Part shown: positions 22,706-36,400 of the stretch, piece by piece
Position numbering within the stretch: the first letter of the stretch is position 1
Layout of the letters: every line of letters begins with the position of its first letter
NCBI GenBank assembly: GCA_019426215.1
Contig: CM033393.1
Coordinates: 47,866,645-47,930,644, forward strand
Length of the DNA: 64,000 bases
Reading direction: 5' to 3'
Source: Buddleja alternifolia
Lineage: Eukaryota; Streptophyta; Magnoliopsida; Lamiales; Scrophulariaceae
Notes under the pieces: generated by a model
Seen by the model: only the letters and a program-made list of their open reading frames with translations
Told to the model about the DNA's origin: nothing
Databases searched by the model: none
Made by a program: the position numbers and the translations under genes

Positions 22706-23940
22706 GAATGCATATATTTAGATATACTGGTAAAATGCACGTGCGTTGCACGTGAAAACCAATTACTTTAATAGTTTATATAATTTAGAAACTTCTAATT
22801 ATAGTTTGCATAACGTAAATTTCAAAATTGTTATATAACATAAAATTAATTGACTTATTTTCCTATTTAAATGGATATTTGTCCTATGAAATACTTGCAT
22901 AATTTGATTGAAGAAAATATTAACTTAATTCACAAAGGGATGTAATAAATTTCTTGATAAGATAACTCTTTAGAATTGCAAGTATAAATTTCCTCAATTT
23001 TTCTCAATACATTTAGAGAAAGTATAGGTTCACTTTGATATAAATTCATTGGACTCTACACCCAAGTCATCTTTTGACCATAATCATCATCAGTTATATG
23101 AAACCATACCAAAATTGCACTAGCAGTGCATAACATAGCATAATAGTGCATATTAACACCCAACGATTCAAATAGGTTGAGAATCATCGTCATAAGGTGT
23201 ACATAATGCATTGGACTGTATGTTCCTTAAATTGTTTTACAACTACCTTCAATTTTGAGATTGGGGAGAAGACGAAAGTTGTTCTTCAATATATCGGGTA
23301 CACAAATCTCTAAATTAAAATTCCCGCTTGATGACAAAAAGAAGAAAAGCGAAGAAGTTACAATGGAAAATTTACTTGTACATGAAAGTATTTATCTCAA
23401 TTTAAAATTAGAATTTGGAATAGTTTAGATTTATGAGTGAAATAATATCCAATGCAAATTATATTATGAGTGAGTTTGGTGATCTTCCAGCTTCACTTTG
23501 GTTTTAATGGAGGCCATTTGCAACTCTTTTCGTGAAAATTCAGTGTGATGAGTGAGGAAGATGTCAGTTTAATGGTAAAAGTTGGATGAATTATTTGTGT
23601 TATTAGGGGCTCGTTTTAGAATTCTACAAGAGTTAGATTGGAGTTATTGAATTAATAGAACTATAATATCTAATTATACATAAGCTTTTATGTATCATTA
23701 GAGGGGACCTTTGGGCTTTGAGTATGTGTCTAGGAGATGTAGAGCCTCAAGTGATATTAGCAAAATTTAATTAAGGGTAGTTAATAGAATTATTTAAGCA
23801 AAGGTAATTAAGGGTAGTTGATAGAATTATTTAAGCAAATGTTATTAATTAAATTATTTAATCAAGGATAATAGTGCAAAATCACAATTGAAGAAACACT
23901 TTTCAAGATCTATACTATAAATAGTATATATATATAAATA
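22706..23940. mobile_element. Unclassified repeat, copy 2 (Helitron-like ends)
   Basis: Repeats the head of the element at 22073: GTGAATGCATATATTTAGAT, TACTGGTAAAATGC and the hairpin ACGTGCGTTGCACGT at 22738-22752. Its tail, ACTTTTCAAGATCTATACTA near 23897-23920, matches the tail of copy 1, and an internal AGGGGACCTTTG is shared. A third, degenerate head (AAAATGCACGTGCAACAT) lies at 22684-22701. No coding region seen. Confidence 0.4.
23768..23839. repeat. Short tandem duplication, period 37 bp
   Basis: A unit beginning TAATTAAGGGTAGTT is repeated at 23768 and 23805 with one mismatch. Confidence 0.88.
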
Positions 23941-23945
23941 TGATA

Positions 23946-24428
23946 TGTCTATTCTGGTTCCCTTTTTTCCCCAAGGGAATTGATGTTTTCAATTTATGTC
24001 AGTGTCCTTAGACTTGAGACTAATTTCTTGAGGTACCAGTAGGTGATCACCAAGTTATTATTTCCATTCCTTTTATATGCATTTATTTTTCCTTTTTATA
24101 AAGTAAAATTAAATGCACTTAATCCAGTTTAAAATTCTTGGTAATAAAACTTGTTGCAGTTGCCCCTTCGAGAAAGATTTAAAAAAGAAAAAGAAAAAGA
24201 AAAAAAAGCAACATTCATGACAAAGCAGTGATGCATATATTTGTATAAGTAAATAACATTATTTTCTTCATTCAGTGTATGAAGTTCGAAGGCTTTTCAC
24301 AGAACTACTGGACATTTATAAAAGGAAGGAATAAAGCTGGACACATCCCAAAGAAAACCATAACAAAGCTTATTCTGTGAAATAAATACTATACCTACCA
24401 TATTTACAGCTCCCAAAACTGATGGCTA
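23946..24428. other. 3' flank of the FRY-like gene
   Basis: The minus-strand 3' UTR of the following gene should lie here, up to its stop codon at 24429. It includes an A/G-rich stretch at 24180-24208. Poly(A) position unknown. Confidence 0.5.
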
Positions 24429-27400
24429 TTATGGATTTCCAATGGTGGTCACAAAAGGAACCAACCTTCTATAATCTCTCCGTCTACCAAGCGCGCAACT
24501 ATCCAGAACTCGCCCCAGCATCTGACGAGTATTCTGTAGTGCTACCTCTTTAGCTGACACGCCAGACTCAATCGCAGAAGATGTGGAGCCCGCCCCAAAT
24601 CCAAGTCCCGCTGCAAACTGCAATGGCCCGCTTCGAGCTTTAAAAGAGGTTTGTGGAGCAAGAAACTTCTCATCGGACCCATTAAATCCATTCTCAAATT
24701 CGTACGGGTGGGACCCGGGCAAAGAGCTGCAGCTATGTAGCAATGCTTCTAGAACACTGAGAGCCTCCCAGCAAAGAGTGCTCTCCACCAGCTGTGACAC
24801 AATTGCATACATATGTGGGCTCTGTGACGCATCTACTGGAGTATGCTGAAGCAAAGCCTTAAGCATAAGAAGTATAACACGTTGGTATTCGACCGGCCCT
24901 TTCTCTAGAATGCGTAGTAGATGTCCAAAAGCCAGAGCTGAGTGTTTTGGGAACCACACATTGCATAATAATGGAGAAACACAAGCGAGAAGATTTTCTA
25001 TGCCTTTGATTTCTCCAGAGGCATAGGCAAGAAATACGGTTGCTAGCTCGTCCAATGATTTTGCACGACACCAGATCGCAATATTGGTTGCAACAGAACA
25101 AGCTTTTTGGTACTCGGTTACTATATCCTGGCTGAGCTGTAAGCAAAGCCAGGGAAGTATGCCTGTAATGTGCATTAATAGGCGCGTTTCTGAGTCACCA
25201 AATATTGAATTGCAAGAAGGGACCGTTATTCGAGAGAGAACCTCAATGGAAACACCATGACTAACAGTTGACATTAATCCTTTAAGCACTAAAGGCTGCA
25301 CGCCCTCAAATAATGGTGATTTTGTAGTTGATGTTGGCGGTTCAGAGATGTTTCTAGAATCCATGCGCTGAAGCTCAGCACTGTATGATAAGTTTGTGTC
25401 CAGCTCATCACGTGGCATGCTAGAAAGGAGCACATTCTCGGTTGTTGTGTCCCGGAATGACAAACGGTCAATTACCCGAGAGAAAAGCTCAAGGACTTGG
25501 CAATATACATGAATAAAGTCTGTGTGCATCATGGCAACACAGCCCCAGAAAAGCTGTGGATAGAGTATTACTTTCTCGGGTTCCATATTTTCGACCATGA
25601 CTTGCAAAGTCAATAAAATTTCCATAATAAAACCCAAAACTGATGGTATTGGATTGCCCAAGCATCTATGAAGGCACCGAAGAAGAGATACACATGCATC
25701 GTTTGTAACACAGGGTCGTAGTGCACGATATATTTGGTGGGACCGGCATGCCAGGTGTCTCGATGTGCATTCCATAGCCCATTTAAGAGCCTCGGCCCCC
25801 CAAGTTTCTCTAAGATCTCCTTGGAAAAATATTGCATCTACCATGCTTTGAACGAGAGCGGATAAGAGAGCTGCGCTTGGAAGCACTGTCCTGACAACGG
25901 TGGGGTCCTCATTCTCCCACATCATGCTACCTCTCTTTGACTGGACATATTTGATTAGGCTCACAACCTGCTGTTTGTTCTCTCCATCACTATTGTCCAC
26001 ATCATACATTTCCAAGTGGCGACCAGCAAGTGAATATAAAAGATTAACAAGCAAGTGTTGGCAGTGTTCCAACACTATATCCTCTGAACTGTCCATTGAA
26101 ACAAAAGTTACATGAAAAAGCAGTGGTAAATGCTCTCGAAAATCCTCATCATTCTCATAAGCAATTTCAGCCAATAGAATCAATGCAATGTCGGCTTGTG
26201 TTAATGTGTGTTGCTGATGGCCTTGCAATGCTGATTGAAGGTCTTTAGCATTTACGCCGTGAGTTCCAATTCCAGAGAGTAATCCATCTTCCCCGGAATT
26301 CGGAGTGTCAATTACAAAATCTCCACTATCCCGAGATACATGACGACTTCGCAAGCTTCCCATTGAACTTCGAACCCCCTTTAGCGGGCCCGACACGTTA
26401 ACTAATGCTGGTAGGAGTTGTCCAGATCGAGCAGGAGTTACAGGAACGATATTTAGCTCTGGAGGGATAGAACTCAATGGTCCTGAAGAATTTCGTCCAC
26501 CAATAGCAGTTGTTCTCCAGCTCAAGCTTCCACTTGTATTTCTAAGTGGGCCGTCGAGGGACCCACGAACAAGTAAAGGTGACATATGAGGCTGGCTGTC
26601 CAAAACAGAGGCGATTTGAGACACTGCAGGGGCTTGAGAGAATTCTAAGACAATATTAACCCCAGCATCAACCTTATTTGCACTAGGTCCCAATGGTTCC
26701 ATAGTATCTTCAAGCATGCGCTGGGCCAATTGGTAAACCAAATGATCAATTGTTCGCTGTGGGCAAATACGAGCTAAATATAAACTAACCCTCTTGGCAA
26801 CAGAGAAGTATGTGGCAAATGCTCCACTAATTTCTGCTGACGCATTGGAGTCACAATCTTCAATCCCCTTTGTGATTAAAAAATCCAGAACAGGGCTTAT
26901 ATTCCTGGGCTTGCTAGCTATTGTGCTCCATAACTTCTCGATTTCATCAGGAAACTGATCCCCGTGGCGCCACGTCACATAATAAAGGCTTTTCAACAAT
27001 CTTTCACTCCACCCCGAATCCTTCAATTTCCAGAAATTGAGATTCTCGATCCATGGAGCCATGCATGTTAAAACCTGATGCTGTGCAATTATGTCCACTG
27101 CATCAAGTTGCCTCTGCATGATCTCTTCACAAAGAAGTTGGCTCAATTCTGGGTGATCTTTAGCTAGTTTGCAAGAGAGTTTGTATTGAAATTGTTGATA
27201 AGAATCAGGAAGGTTGCCAACAATAGCAGCTTGATAGCTTCCAGAGCATTCTATACCATCCTCGGCCCATTCACGGACAGAAAGTGTCTCGAGCATTTGG
27301 AGAGCATCGTCACGAATTTGTCTAGACGGGTCCACCACTTTGTAAAGAATCAGGCTTAATAGCCTTTGAATTTCACATTTTGGTATCTCTTGACGCATAT

Positions 27401-30400
27401 AAACTTCAGCCAGCACGCTGAAGTAGCCGTCAGCGATTGCAGCATCAGAATAATAGCACTACATAGAAATGTAAAGTTATCAGTGATTGAAGGACAGTAA
27501 TTGAAAGCCAAGGCAGCAAACGCATGAATGGAATGTGTTGTGTAACTAAGCTAGCTCAGGATCCTTTATAACAACAATTTAAACTACTATGTGGTGATAG
27601 TATACATGGGTATAACTGACAATTTTGCTTCACTATGCACGGTTACCTGATCAATGCAAGCAGGGAATAGGTCTAAATTTGTGAGGAGAAGATTCTTTAA
27701 AGCCAGTTTTGCAAGAGAGACTCGATGATGACCGCCTCTATGCCTATCACGACCATTTGCTCCTCTTGCACCGTCTCCAGTGTATTTTGAATAAGCTGGA
27801 GTTCTTGGGTCGGCAGGTGAATAACCAAATGTTGCCCTCGGTGCAGGCTCAATAAATAGGCTGTTGATCCAAGAAATTACCCGGCCGCTCATTTTTCTAG
27901 CATTATCATCAAAGCAAGGTCCATATAACAGTGAGGCAATTGCATTCATGGAGGCCCATTGTATCGCTTCGACCTGTTCATTCAAGTCTTTATCAAAGGA
28001 TAGTTTATCAATAGAATCTTTTGACCGTGAATGCTGACTGGACTTGTAGCGTTCAACTTCACGTCGATAATCGCTGACACCATCCTGATTCCATGTACCA
28101 CCTGTGTCGTCACCCCAGGTAAGGAGGAGTTCAAAAAGTCTCTTTCTAGTTCTAATATCAAATCTCTCTGATTTTGAATCGATAAATTCGGGAGCCAAAG
28201 ATCTTAGAACAGAAGCAAGTGCATATCGCAGAGGTTGCATCTCTTGAAAACTCTCAGCAGCTGCTGCCAATATCTGTCTAGTTGTTTCTTCAATGAACTT
28301 TAAGTAATGAAGGCGAAAAACTGGTTTGCGCCCTAGCATGCCAGGCCATATTTTTTCAGCAACTGTGCGGTAGATATTTGCAATGTGGATGGGCAGTTCT
28401 TCACGGCGAGACTTTTGACTCTGCATGGATATCATGTATATATTGATTCAGTGTAAACGAACAGACTGAAAGAAACTTCAGCAGGAACCGAATCAGCTAA
28501 AGATTACAATGTATACATAGTTTGCTGAAAGATTTAATAAGAATGTATAAGATTTCTCCTCACTAACAGCCTGAAGATAATGTGTTATGAATCTTACCTT
28601 TGAAATGATATTCATGCACATGACATCTGCATTTTTCACAATTATTAAAAAATGCATTTTTCTTACTCCATCAAACAAAGGCTTTTGAATAGTGCGAAAT
28701 GGATAGACTCCAGACATTTATTCCATAGATAGAAAACCACACGAAAATATTTGAACTCAAGTGTAAAATTCAACTCCATTTACAAGAAAAATGAACCAAA
28801 TTAACCACGGAACATCTCCCAGAGTCGAGAAATAATAAGAATGTAAGCAGAAAATGTGAACAGTTTACTTAAAGGTGTTTTGACATGAAGTATACCTTCC
28901 ACTTTGGTTTTCCCTCTGTTTCTAGTGAAGCCTCGTCTATAAAAGATGCAAGCTCGCTGAACATTACTTCACATATTTCCAAATGTGAGTGACCAAGTGC
29001 CATTGTGGCTGCATGCTGCAGAGGAAAAAGAAAAAGGAAATACCTGAATAATATACATTAAACAATATATGACCTTTCTCTTTCTCCGTGTAGTTAGGAG
29101 GTCCGTTTAATAGATATAATGGGGATTTCTTGTGTGCAAGATATTTATATGTTGTCATTCTGATCACAAAAGGACGAAACAAATTTAATAAAACTACCTT
29201 CTTTAGTTTTCAAAGAAGCCGCATGTAGATCACCATATTCACATATTTGAAATTTTCAAGTAGCTGAATACCCTAGAATAGGCAACAAAATATAGCATGC
29301 AACGGGATGCTTCCGCAAGTTTAAAAACTGAGCTCTTGTTAGAACACAATTTTTTTTGTAAAGAAGTATTCTTGCTTTTCAGATGGAAAGTGATTAAAGA
29401 ACGTATCATGGTAAATATTCATGATCATGGCCCCACTCGGTACTTCATTACAAATAGAGGAGTCTTCATGTACTCAAGCAGATAATATATACATACAGAG
29501 GCAAGATCTAGTATCTGGTTACACAGTATGATTTCCCTTTCAATGATAAGGGTGTTTCAATCACATTTTACATTTTCTACATACTAATCGCTGTCTCTTA
29601 TACTTTTTACTAAATTCAACAGCATTAGCATCAGATATGACACTGTATGCGCACATCAAAAGCTACCTTTCACTTCGAGGAATATTATTCACATGTCATA
29701 ACTTAATGATTTTCTATCTCTATGAGGTCTCATAACTAACATCATAAAAAGATCCTTAAACCGTACATATTTGTATCCTGAATGTAAGGATACTGTCATT
29801 TACCCTCTTAAGACAATTATAGCAATTCTATCTAAGAAATTGCATGGTGCTTGTGATTTATAATGAACAAAATAAAATTAGCTGGTGAGATAAACCGAGA
29901 CATGAGAAAGCAGTGTGATTAGATTTAATCTTTCCAAAAGCACTGGTTTACAGTGTTCTGGAATCCACATTTTAATATGGCATTTTACGGGCATAAGTCA
30001 CTTAGATACCTTTCTGTACTTATTTCTTAGAGGATTGCCATATTTTACATTATTTACTCTTCTGCAGAAACTGAAAGAAATAGTTGAGGCAAGTTGATCC
30101 TTAAATCTCATTATTATTTTCTCGTATATATTCTCCGGTTGAAATTTTGACCCTCAATTTATGATTGGAGCAGCAGCTTGACAGGATATATTATGCCTGA
30201 TCTATACTGCAAGAAAAGTGGACTCTGAAATTATTTGGTTCAATAATAATCTGACCAAATATTCATCTATGTATTCTCCTCTATGCTGACTAACTTTGTC
30301 ATTTGTAAAAACTGTGAGAAAAAAGAAAAATAAGATGGCAAAATTCTGATCTAGATGACTGGTGAAAGATAGTTGGCAGGCAGCAATTACTTACTACATG

Positions 30401-33400
30401 CGCTTCTGAACCAGACTTGAGAGAAGGAAAAATCAGATGGAAGAGTTCTTTTGTCGCTGCAGAACCCCCACCTTCTCGACCAGGGAGTGGGCTCGAGCAC
30501 GCTAACATTGCATACATGAGCCATTGGTCCAGCTTATTGTCTGTATCCTGTGACTGATGAGCCCTTCCACCCAACTCAGCCGGTGTGATGTGAGCAAGAC
30601 GTTGAATAACCTCTAATCTGCATAGAACATTCGATGAATTTATCTTTTCTCATGTTTAACACATCAATTAACTTTTGAAATGCAAATAAACATAGAGAAT
30701 CTGAATGAATAAAGATAGCATGATATTGATATATAAACTGAGGTCAGGTTCCTTTATTCTGTAAATTATCATATTCTCTGTATTAGTTGAGACTAGATTT
30801 TCTAATAGGTCTTGATTCTCTTAATATATTGCTGCCTACTAGAACATATACCATAACATTTGACAAAATCTTTGGGATTACTTGTGCGTTCCCGATGACC
30901 AACCAAGACATATTTACTCACTTTGCTTCCAGTACAGAGCTAGGACATATCTCAGCAGCATATTTGACAATCTCACTTAGACATCGAGCCCATCTGTTCT
31001 TGTCAGAACTCTCAAATAGTATAGAATGCAGAGTCACATCAGGAGGTACAGCATCGGACTCTCGTCTCATATCAAAAGGACGTCCAGAATCCCAATAACA
31101 GCTCTGAACTATGTCATCCTGCAAAACAATGTCCCATAAATTAAACCTTGTGTCTATCTTAGAAGCAGAGAAATGAAGCAAAGTCTAACAAGAGAAGACA
31201 ATGAAATCAGAGAGTGTTTCTCACCCCATTCTCTTCTAGAACGTCAATTATGAATATTGGTTCAGCTTCATATTTCAAGATATGATCTGGTCGTTCACGC
31301 ATTGAAAGTTCTCGTATATCGTGCCGTAGAGAACGCACACATCTAAGTAGCTCCAAGGCAGTGTGCCTGATCTGACTATCAACAGAACTGAGGAATATAA
31401 GACCAACTGCATCTATCTCTGAAGCACGAAATTCAACTGCCTCTTGAGACTCATGAAATGAAGACCGCTTCAACCCTTCAGTTCTCTGTATACGTTTCAA
31501 CTGAGCATCATGTTCTAAATTATCGTCAGACAGACAAGCTCTCCAGAAACGCATGAGTTCCAGAAGGCGTCCCAATGTTGTCTGAATGAGAAGAGGGAAC
31601 TCATCAGGAAGACGAAGGATAAAATTTGCCATCCCTCGCATAACTGCAAAGCGGCGATGGGGAAGGTATCTCACTATCCGATTCAGAACCTGTACAGCTT
31701 CCTCACGAACACCAGGATCAATACTAATTCCGTGTTGAGGTATTATTTCTGTTATTTTATCACTTCGGCCAACTTCTTCTATCAGATAGGGTATACACTT
31801 CAGCACCGACCGGAAAAGATAACCTTGAGACTTTTCCTTTGTAATAGCATCTGAAGAATTATATTTCAGTTGTAGGTTCAGTTTCGTCATATAACTTGCA
31901 AAAGGCAATCCAAGAAACATATAAGGAAGACATATGCCCAAGATAATAAATCACTAGTTTATGTAAAGACTGCATAAGGTTGCATATAATGAGATACTGT
32001 AAAAGGCGAATATACGTTCAACAAGCACCAAAAGCCGTACGCATAAGGTACGAAACAATGAATTGCTCATCATATATAATTTCAACATGAAACAAAGACG
32101 GTATTGCCATAAATATATTAGTAATGTCAAATGCTAAACGTCTCTAATAAGTAAAATATGTTTAAAAAGTCACTTGCATGCAACTTTAGCTACTTAATAA
32201 GGAAACACACTGGTGAACTCAACTCATGAAGCAAATAACTTGGTTGTGGCTACCTGGAATAGACAGATAAGAGACAAAGGGTTCATCCAATGTATTCAAG
32301 GGTGCTTTTACCATAATTACTATCACAAAATTGACTTTTTTCATGCTTAAGGATTCATATATTTACTATTAAGTATTAACCATAGTAGCCCGGCAGCAGA
32401 ATATGTGAACAGATCAAATTCCAACAGAAGTTGCTCAAGGGTCCTAAGAATGTTAACTATATTTTGGTTACATACCTACTTTAGTTCAAAGGTGTATTTT
32501 CAGTGGAAATAACCATAATGGACTGATTAAAGGAGAGCGATGCCTTTTTAAGTTATTTTCCTATTCGAAATCCGCACAATTAAGTTACTTGCATCCTCCG
32601 GGGTAGAACTTGCTACAGGAATAATTGTATGCAAGTCAAGCACTTGCGCAAGTTTGTTCAGTTAGGATGGTTATGTCAGTCTCACATATCTAGAAGGCAT
32701 TAGATTCAGAGGAATGGGATTTCGACTTGTTACAGGAAGTATGGTGGTGGCCATGGCACACAGGAGCAGAGGCAGGTTTCGTGTGGTTGAAGTGGGGGAG
32801 GGGGGGGGGGGTGTATCGGGGGTGTTAGGGCAATGGATGTCGGCTTCTTGTGGTGATGGGTTCTTAGGGTGGCGACCAAAGCGGCAGTAGAAGCAAGGGA
32901 TGTCGAAGGATGCAAAAATTGTTATGGTGGTGGTGACTAGGGCGGTAAAGAATAAATTTGTTCTCTTTGTAAATTATTATTGGATATAAGTGGAAATTGT
33001 CGCTCGATGAGTCATTTGGTGGTAAAAAGGAGTTGGAGAGAAAATGGAAGACCCCATCTCTATCACAATGAGGATTCCGATAACGGTAGTTTCTAGAAAT
33101 GCAATCCAAACAAAATTAGGAATGGACTTAAGAATACGAGTTCTGTTCGCAGCCTTCCTCTTCGTTCCAAGGTCACCTTGGAAACCCATAATTTGAGGTT
33201 GAACTTCTAGAAAATTAACTTCAACTAAAAAACTACAGTAATAGATAATATGCATTTGCCAGCTGAACACTGGCATGTAAAGAGTTCAAAAATGTCAAAA
33301 TAATCTTCCCTTAGCACTTATAAAGAACTGCAAGACATGTGAACAATTACCTATCGTCGTCTTTGGAGAAGTAAGAAGAGCCTGGCTGTAAGTTTTATGG

Positions 33401-36400
33401 CAAGATCTCAAAATCGCTTCAATTGCAGCCTTAACTTTCGGGATATAGTGACCAAGATTATGAACTGCCAAATAGCGCTAACTCAGTATATTAAGATTTT
33501 TAATTAAGAGGTCAAATACAGAAAGAGCATTTAGTAATAAAACAAGTAATAACCACCGTGAAGAATTTCCAAGCCAACATGCTGACTTGTAGGAGACATA
33601 ACAATGGCAAGCAAGGCGCGAAGACCAATAACCTTCGCTTCTGGACTGTCTTGCTTGAGCAATTCCAGTATCACATGGTTCATTGCAAAATCAAGATTAT
33701 GTTCCGCAATAGTCACACAGAATTCCACAAGTTTGTCATGTTGGACATCCTGAGTGAGCATTCCTTTTCTGAGGATTGTTATAAGTTGTGAGGTGACACT
33801 GTCAAGGTAATCCCATACGCGATTTCGAGGTTGTGCATCACCATGGACACTCAAATAAAACCTCAGAACACGATGTAGACAATCTAAGGCCATGAAGCGA
33901 TGATTTTTATCCTGCAATAGAGATCTAAATGAATGCCAAGGAATGGTAGATAATTGTCAACCCTATGACAATCCAAAATTACAAATCAACAAAAAAATTA
34001 GGGCAACGACGAACATCTAAAACTTTGTTTGTTATAAGCCATTGTTTTGCAGAATAAATTCCCCGAAGTTACCTTAAGATGCTTGTATAGTTGTTCCATG
34101 TGAGGGCCAAAATTATTGAGGAAAATATTAGGATCACCGAGACATAGGAGAAGAGTCACCAAAGGGTAACCAACCTATAAAAGACAGATTGCTCAGTAAG
34201 TCAAAATATTCAAGATTATCATACTATGATGTTAAATTCTCCAATATGCAAAGGAAACAAATTGTTCATTTTCATAGCTTTAGATAGTAATTTTTTATTC
34301 ATAAATTTCAGAAGCCAAAGTATTAGAGAACCTTATTCACAGAACTAGATCACATGCTTGAATCTTGAAGTAATAAGAGTAAAGGGTCTAATCAGAATGA
34401 TGTCAACCAATTTACAAGCTTATCGAGGTAAACCTTGCAAGTACCTTGTTGAGGCAATCAAAAGTAGCCTAACTTGAGTGGTATAAATAAGTGTGCAAGT
34501 TTATCAAGGTAAAAATCACAAGTACCATTACGAGAAAAGCTGAACAAATTTTGTTTTGCAACTCATCAAGGAATAAACTCAAAATAATCACCTACAGCTG
34601 TGAAATTGGATCAAATAGAGGCATTTGCATCACAGGGTTATAATATAAACTGAAGAAAGAACTAAAAGCACAAAAAGTTGACGGAAAAGGTCTAATCAGA
34701 ATGATGTCAACCAATTTACAAGCTTATCGAGGTAAACCTTGCAAGTACCTTGTTGAGGCAATCAAAAGTAGCCTAACTTGAGTGGTATAAATAAGTGTGC
34801 AAGTTTATCAAGGTAAAAATCACAAGTACCATTACGAGAAAAGCTGAATAAATTTTGATTTGCAACTCATCAAGGAATAAACTCAAAATAATCACCTACA
34901 GCTATGAAATTGGATCAAATAGAGGCATTTGCATCACAGGGTTATAATATAATATAACTGAAGAAAGAACTAAAAGCACAAAAAGTTGACGGAAAAGGTT
35001 CTTTCTATGTAATCCTAACTACTGGAACTCACAGCTATATGTTTGCTTTGTTTGTCCATCCAGTGCATGAGCTGCCCTCTTATTCGTGAAACAGCGTCAT
35101 ACCACAAGATGACTGCAGGTTCAACACCAGAAGGAGGCCACTGACCTTTTCCACCATCCGCAAGTTTACTTTTTCCGCCATCAGCAAGTGGTGCTAGAAT
35201 GTTTGAAAGCATGTTGCACAGTGCATGATGAAGTTCACTTTTACGCTTATGAGGAGCGCGGTTTAGAGGGTTAGCTTTCGCAATAAAGGAGGCTGATGCA
35301 TTTAGACCACCCTCTGTTTTGACCTGAAAATCACCTTCTCATCAATCCAATGTATTTGTAATAACATAACCAGTGACTTCAATTTACGCTTACCCCAAGC
35401 TTAAGGTAGCGCATCCCATTGATAATACTAAGTGTTTCACTTCGTGCTATACTATTATCAATTCGACGAGTATTGAGCTCCATGAAGAAGCGCTCAGTCA
35501 CAGAACTAAATCTGTTTGGTCATATGTAATTGTGTGTAAGTATTTAATCAGACTCTAGATCACATTCTCAATCACAAGACTTGTTGGCAGACGTAGCAAC
35601 AAGCATATAGACAATTTTTATAAACATGCCAGAATTTTCTTTGGTGTAAGAAAGATTCATTAAATATGTTATTGTGTATAACTCAATGGTGATGCACATG
35701 AAATTAATTGAATCATGATGGAGGAATTTTATAAATTCTTTTAATTTGGATTATTCACATAATCTAATCCCAACGCTTATAATTTGACAAGCATATCGTT
35801 ACATACACTGTGGATGCTGCTGCAAATCACGTCGCAAACATAAAATATATTTTGTGAGGTAATCCTAACCTCTTTCATGGTTTCAAAAAGCAATTGTCCT
35901 ACTAAACAACACTTTAGCATATGCTGAATTTGAGTGGAAAGAGAGGTGAGAATAAAGGTAAGGAAAACTGTGACATGAGCAGCGGAATATAAACATGAAA
36001 CTTTTGCAGGGAGTCGATAGAAGTAAGATGGATTTTAGATAAGAACTTGCGGGCCCAAGTTGAAAATACTTTCCTTTTCTCTTTCTGCCTATTACGGAAA
36101 CCAAACCAGGTGAAGAAACAACCATAAAGCTCCTTCTTTTTGTTCTTAGACAAAAGAAATCTTGTATATAATGATGTTCTAACTGGAAGAAGCAATATTC
36201 AAACCAGAGTAAAATGGAGAAAAAGTTGAGAAAATAAAGCAAACAATTGAGCAGATTAGAGATTATGCTAAGCCTTTCCCTGGTTTCAACACATAATTTG
36301 GCTATTCCCACCCTCAGAAGATCCAGAATCAGCCGTTGCATACTTGGATATTGAGATCTCAAAGTGTTTCCAAACAACTAATAGCAACAAAGCCCAGAGG

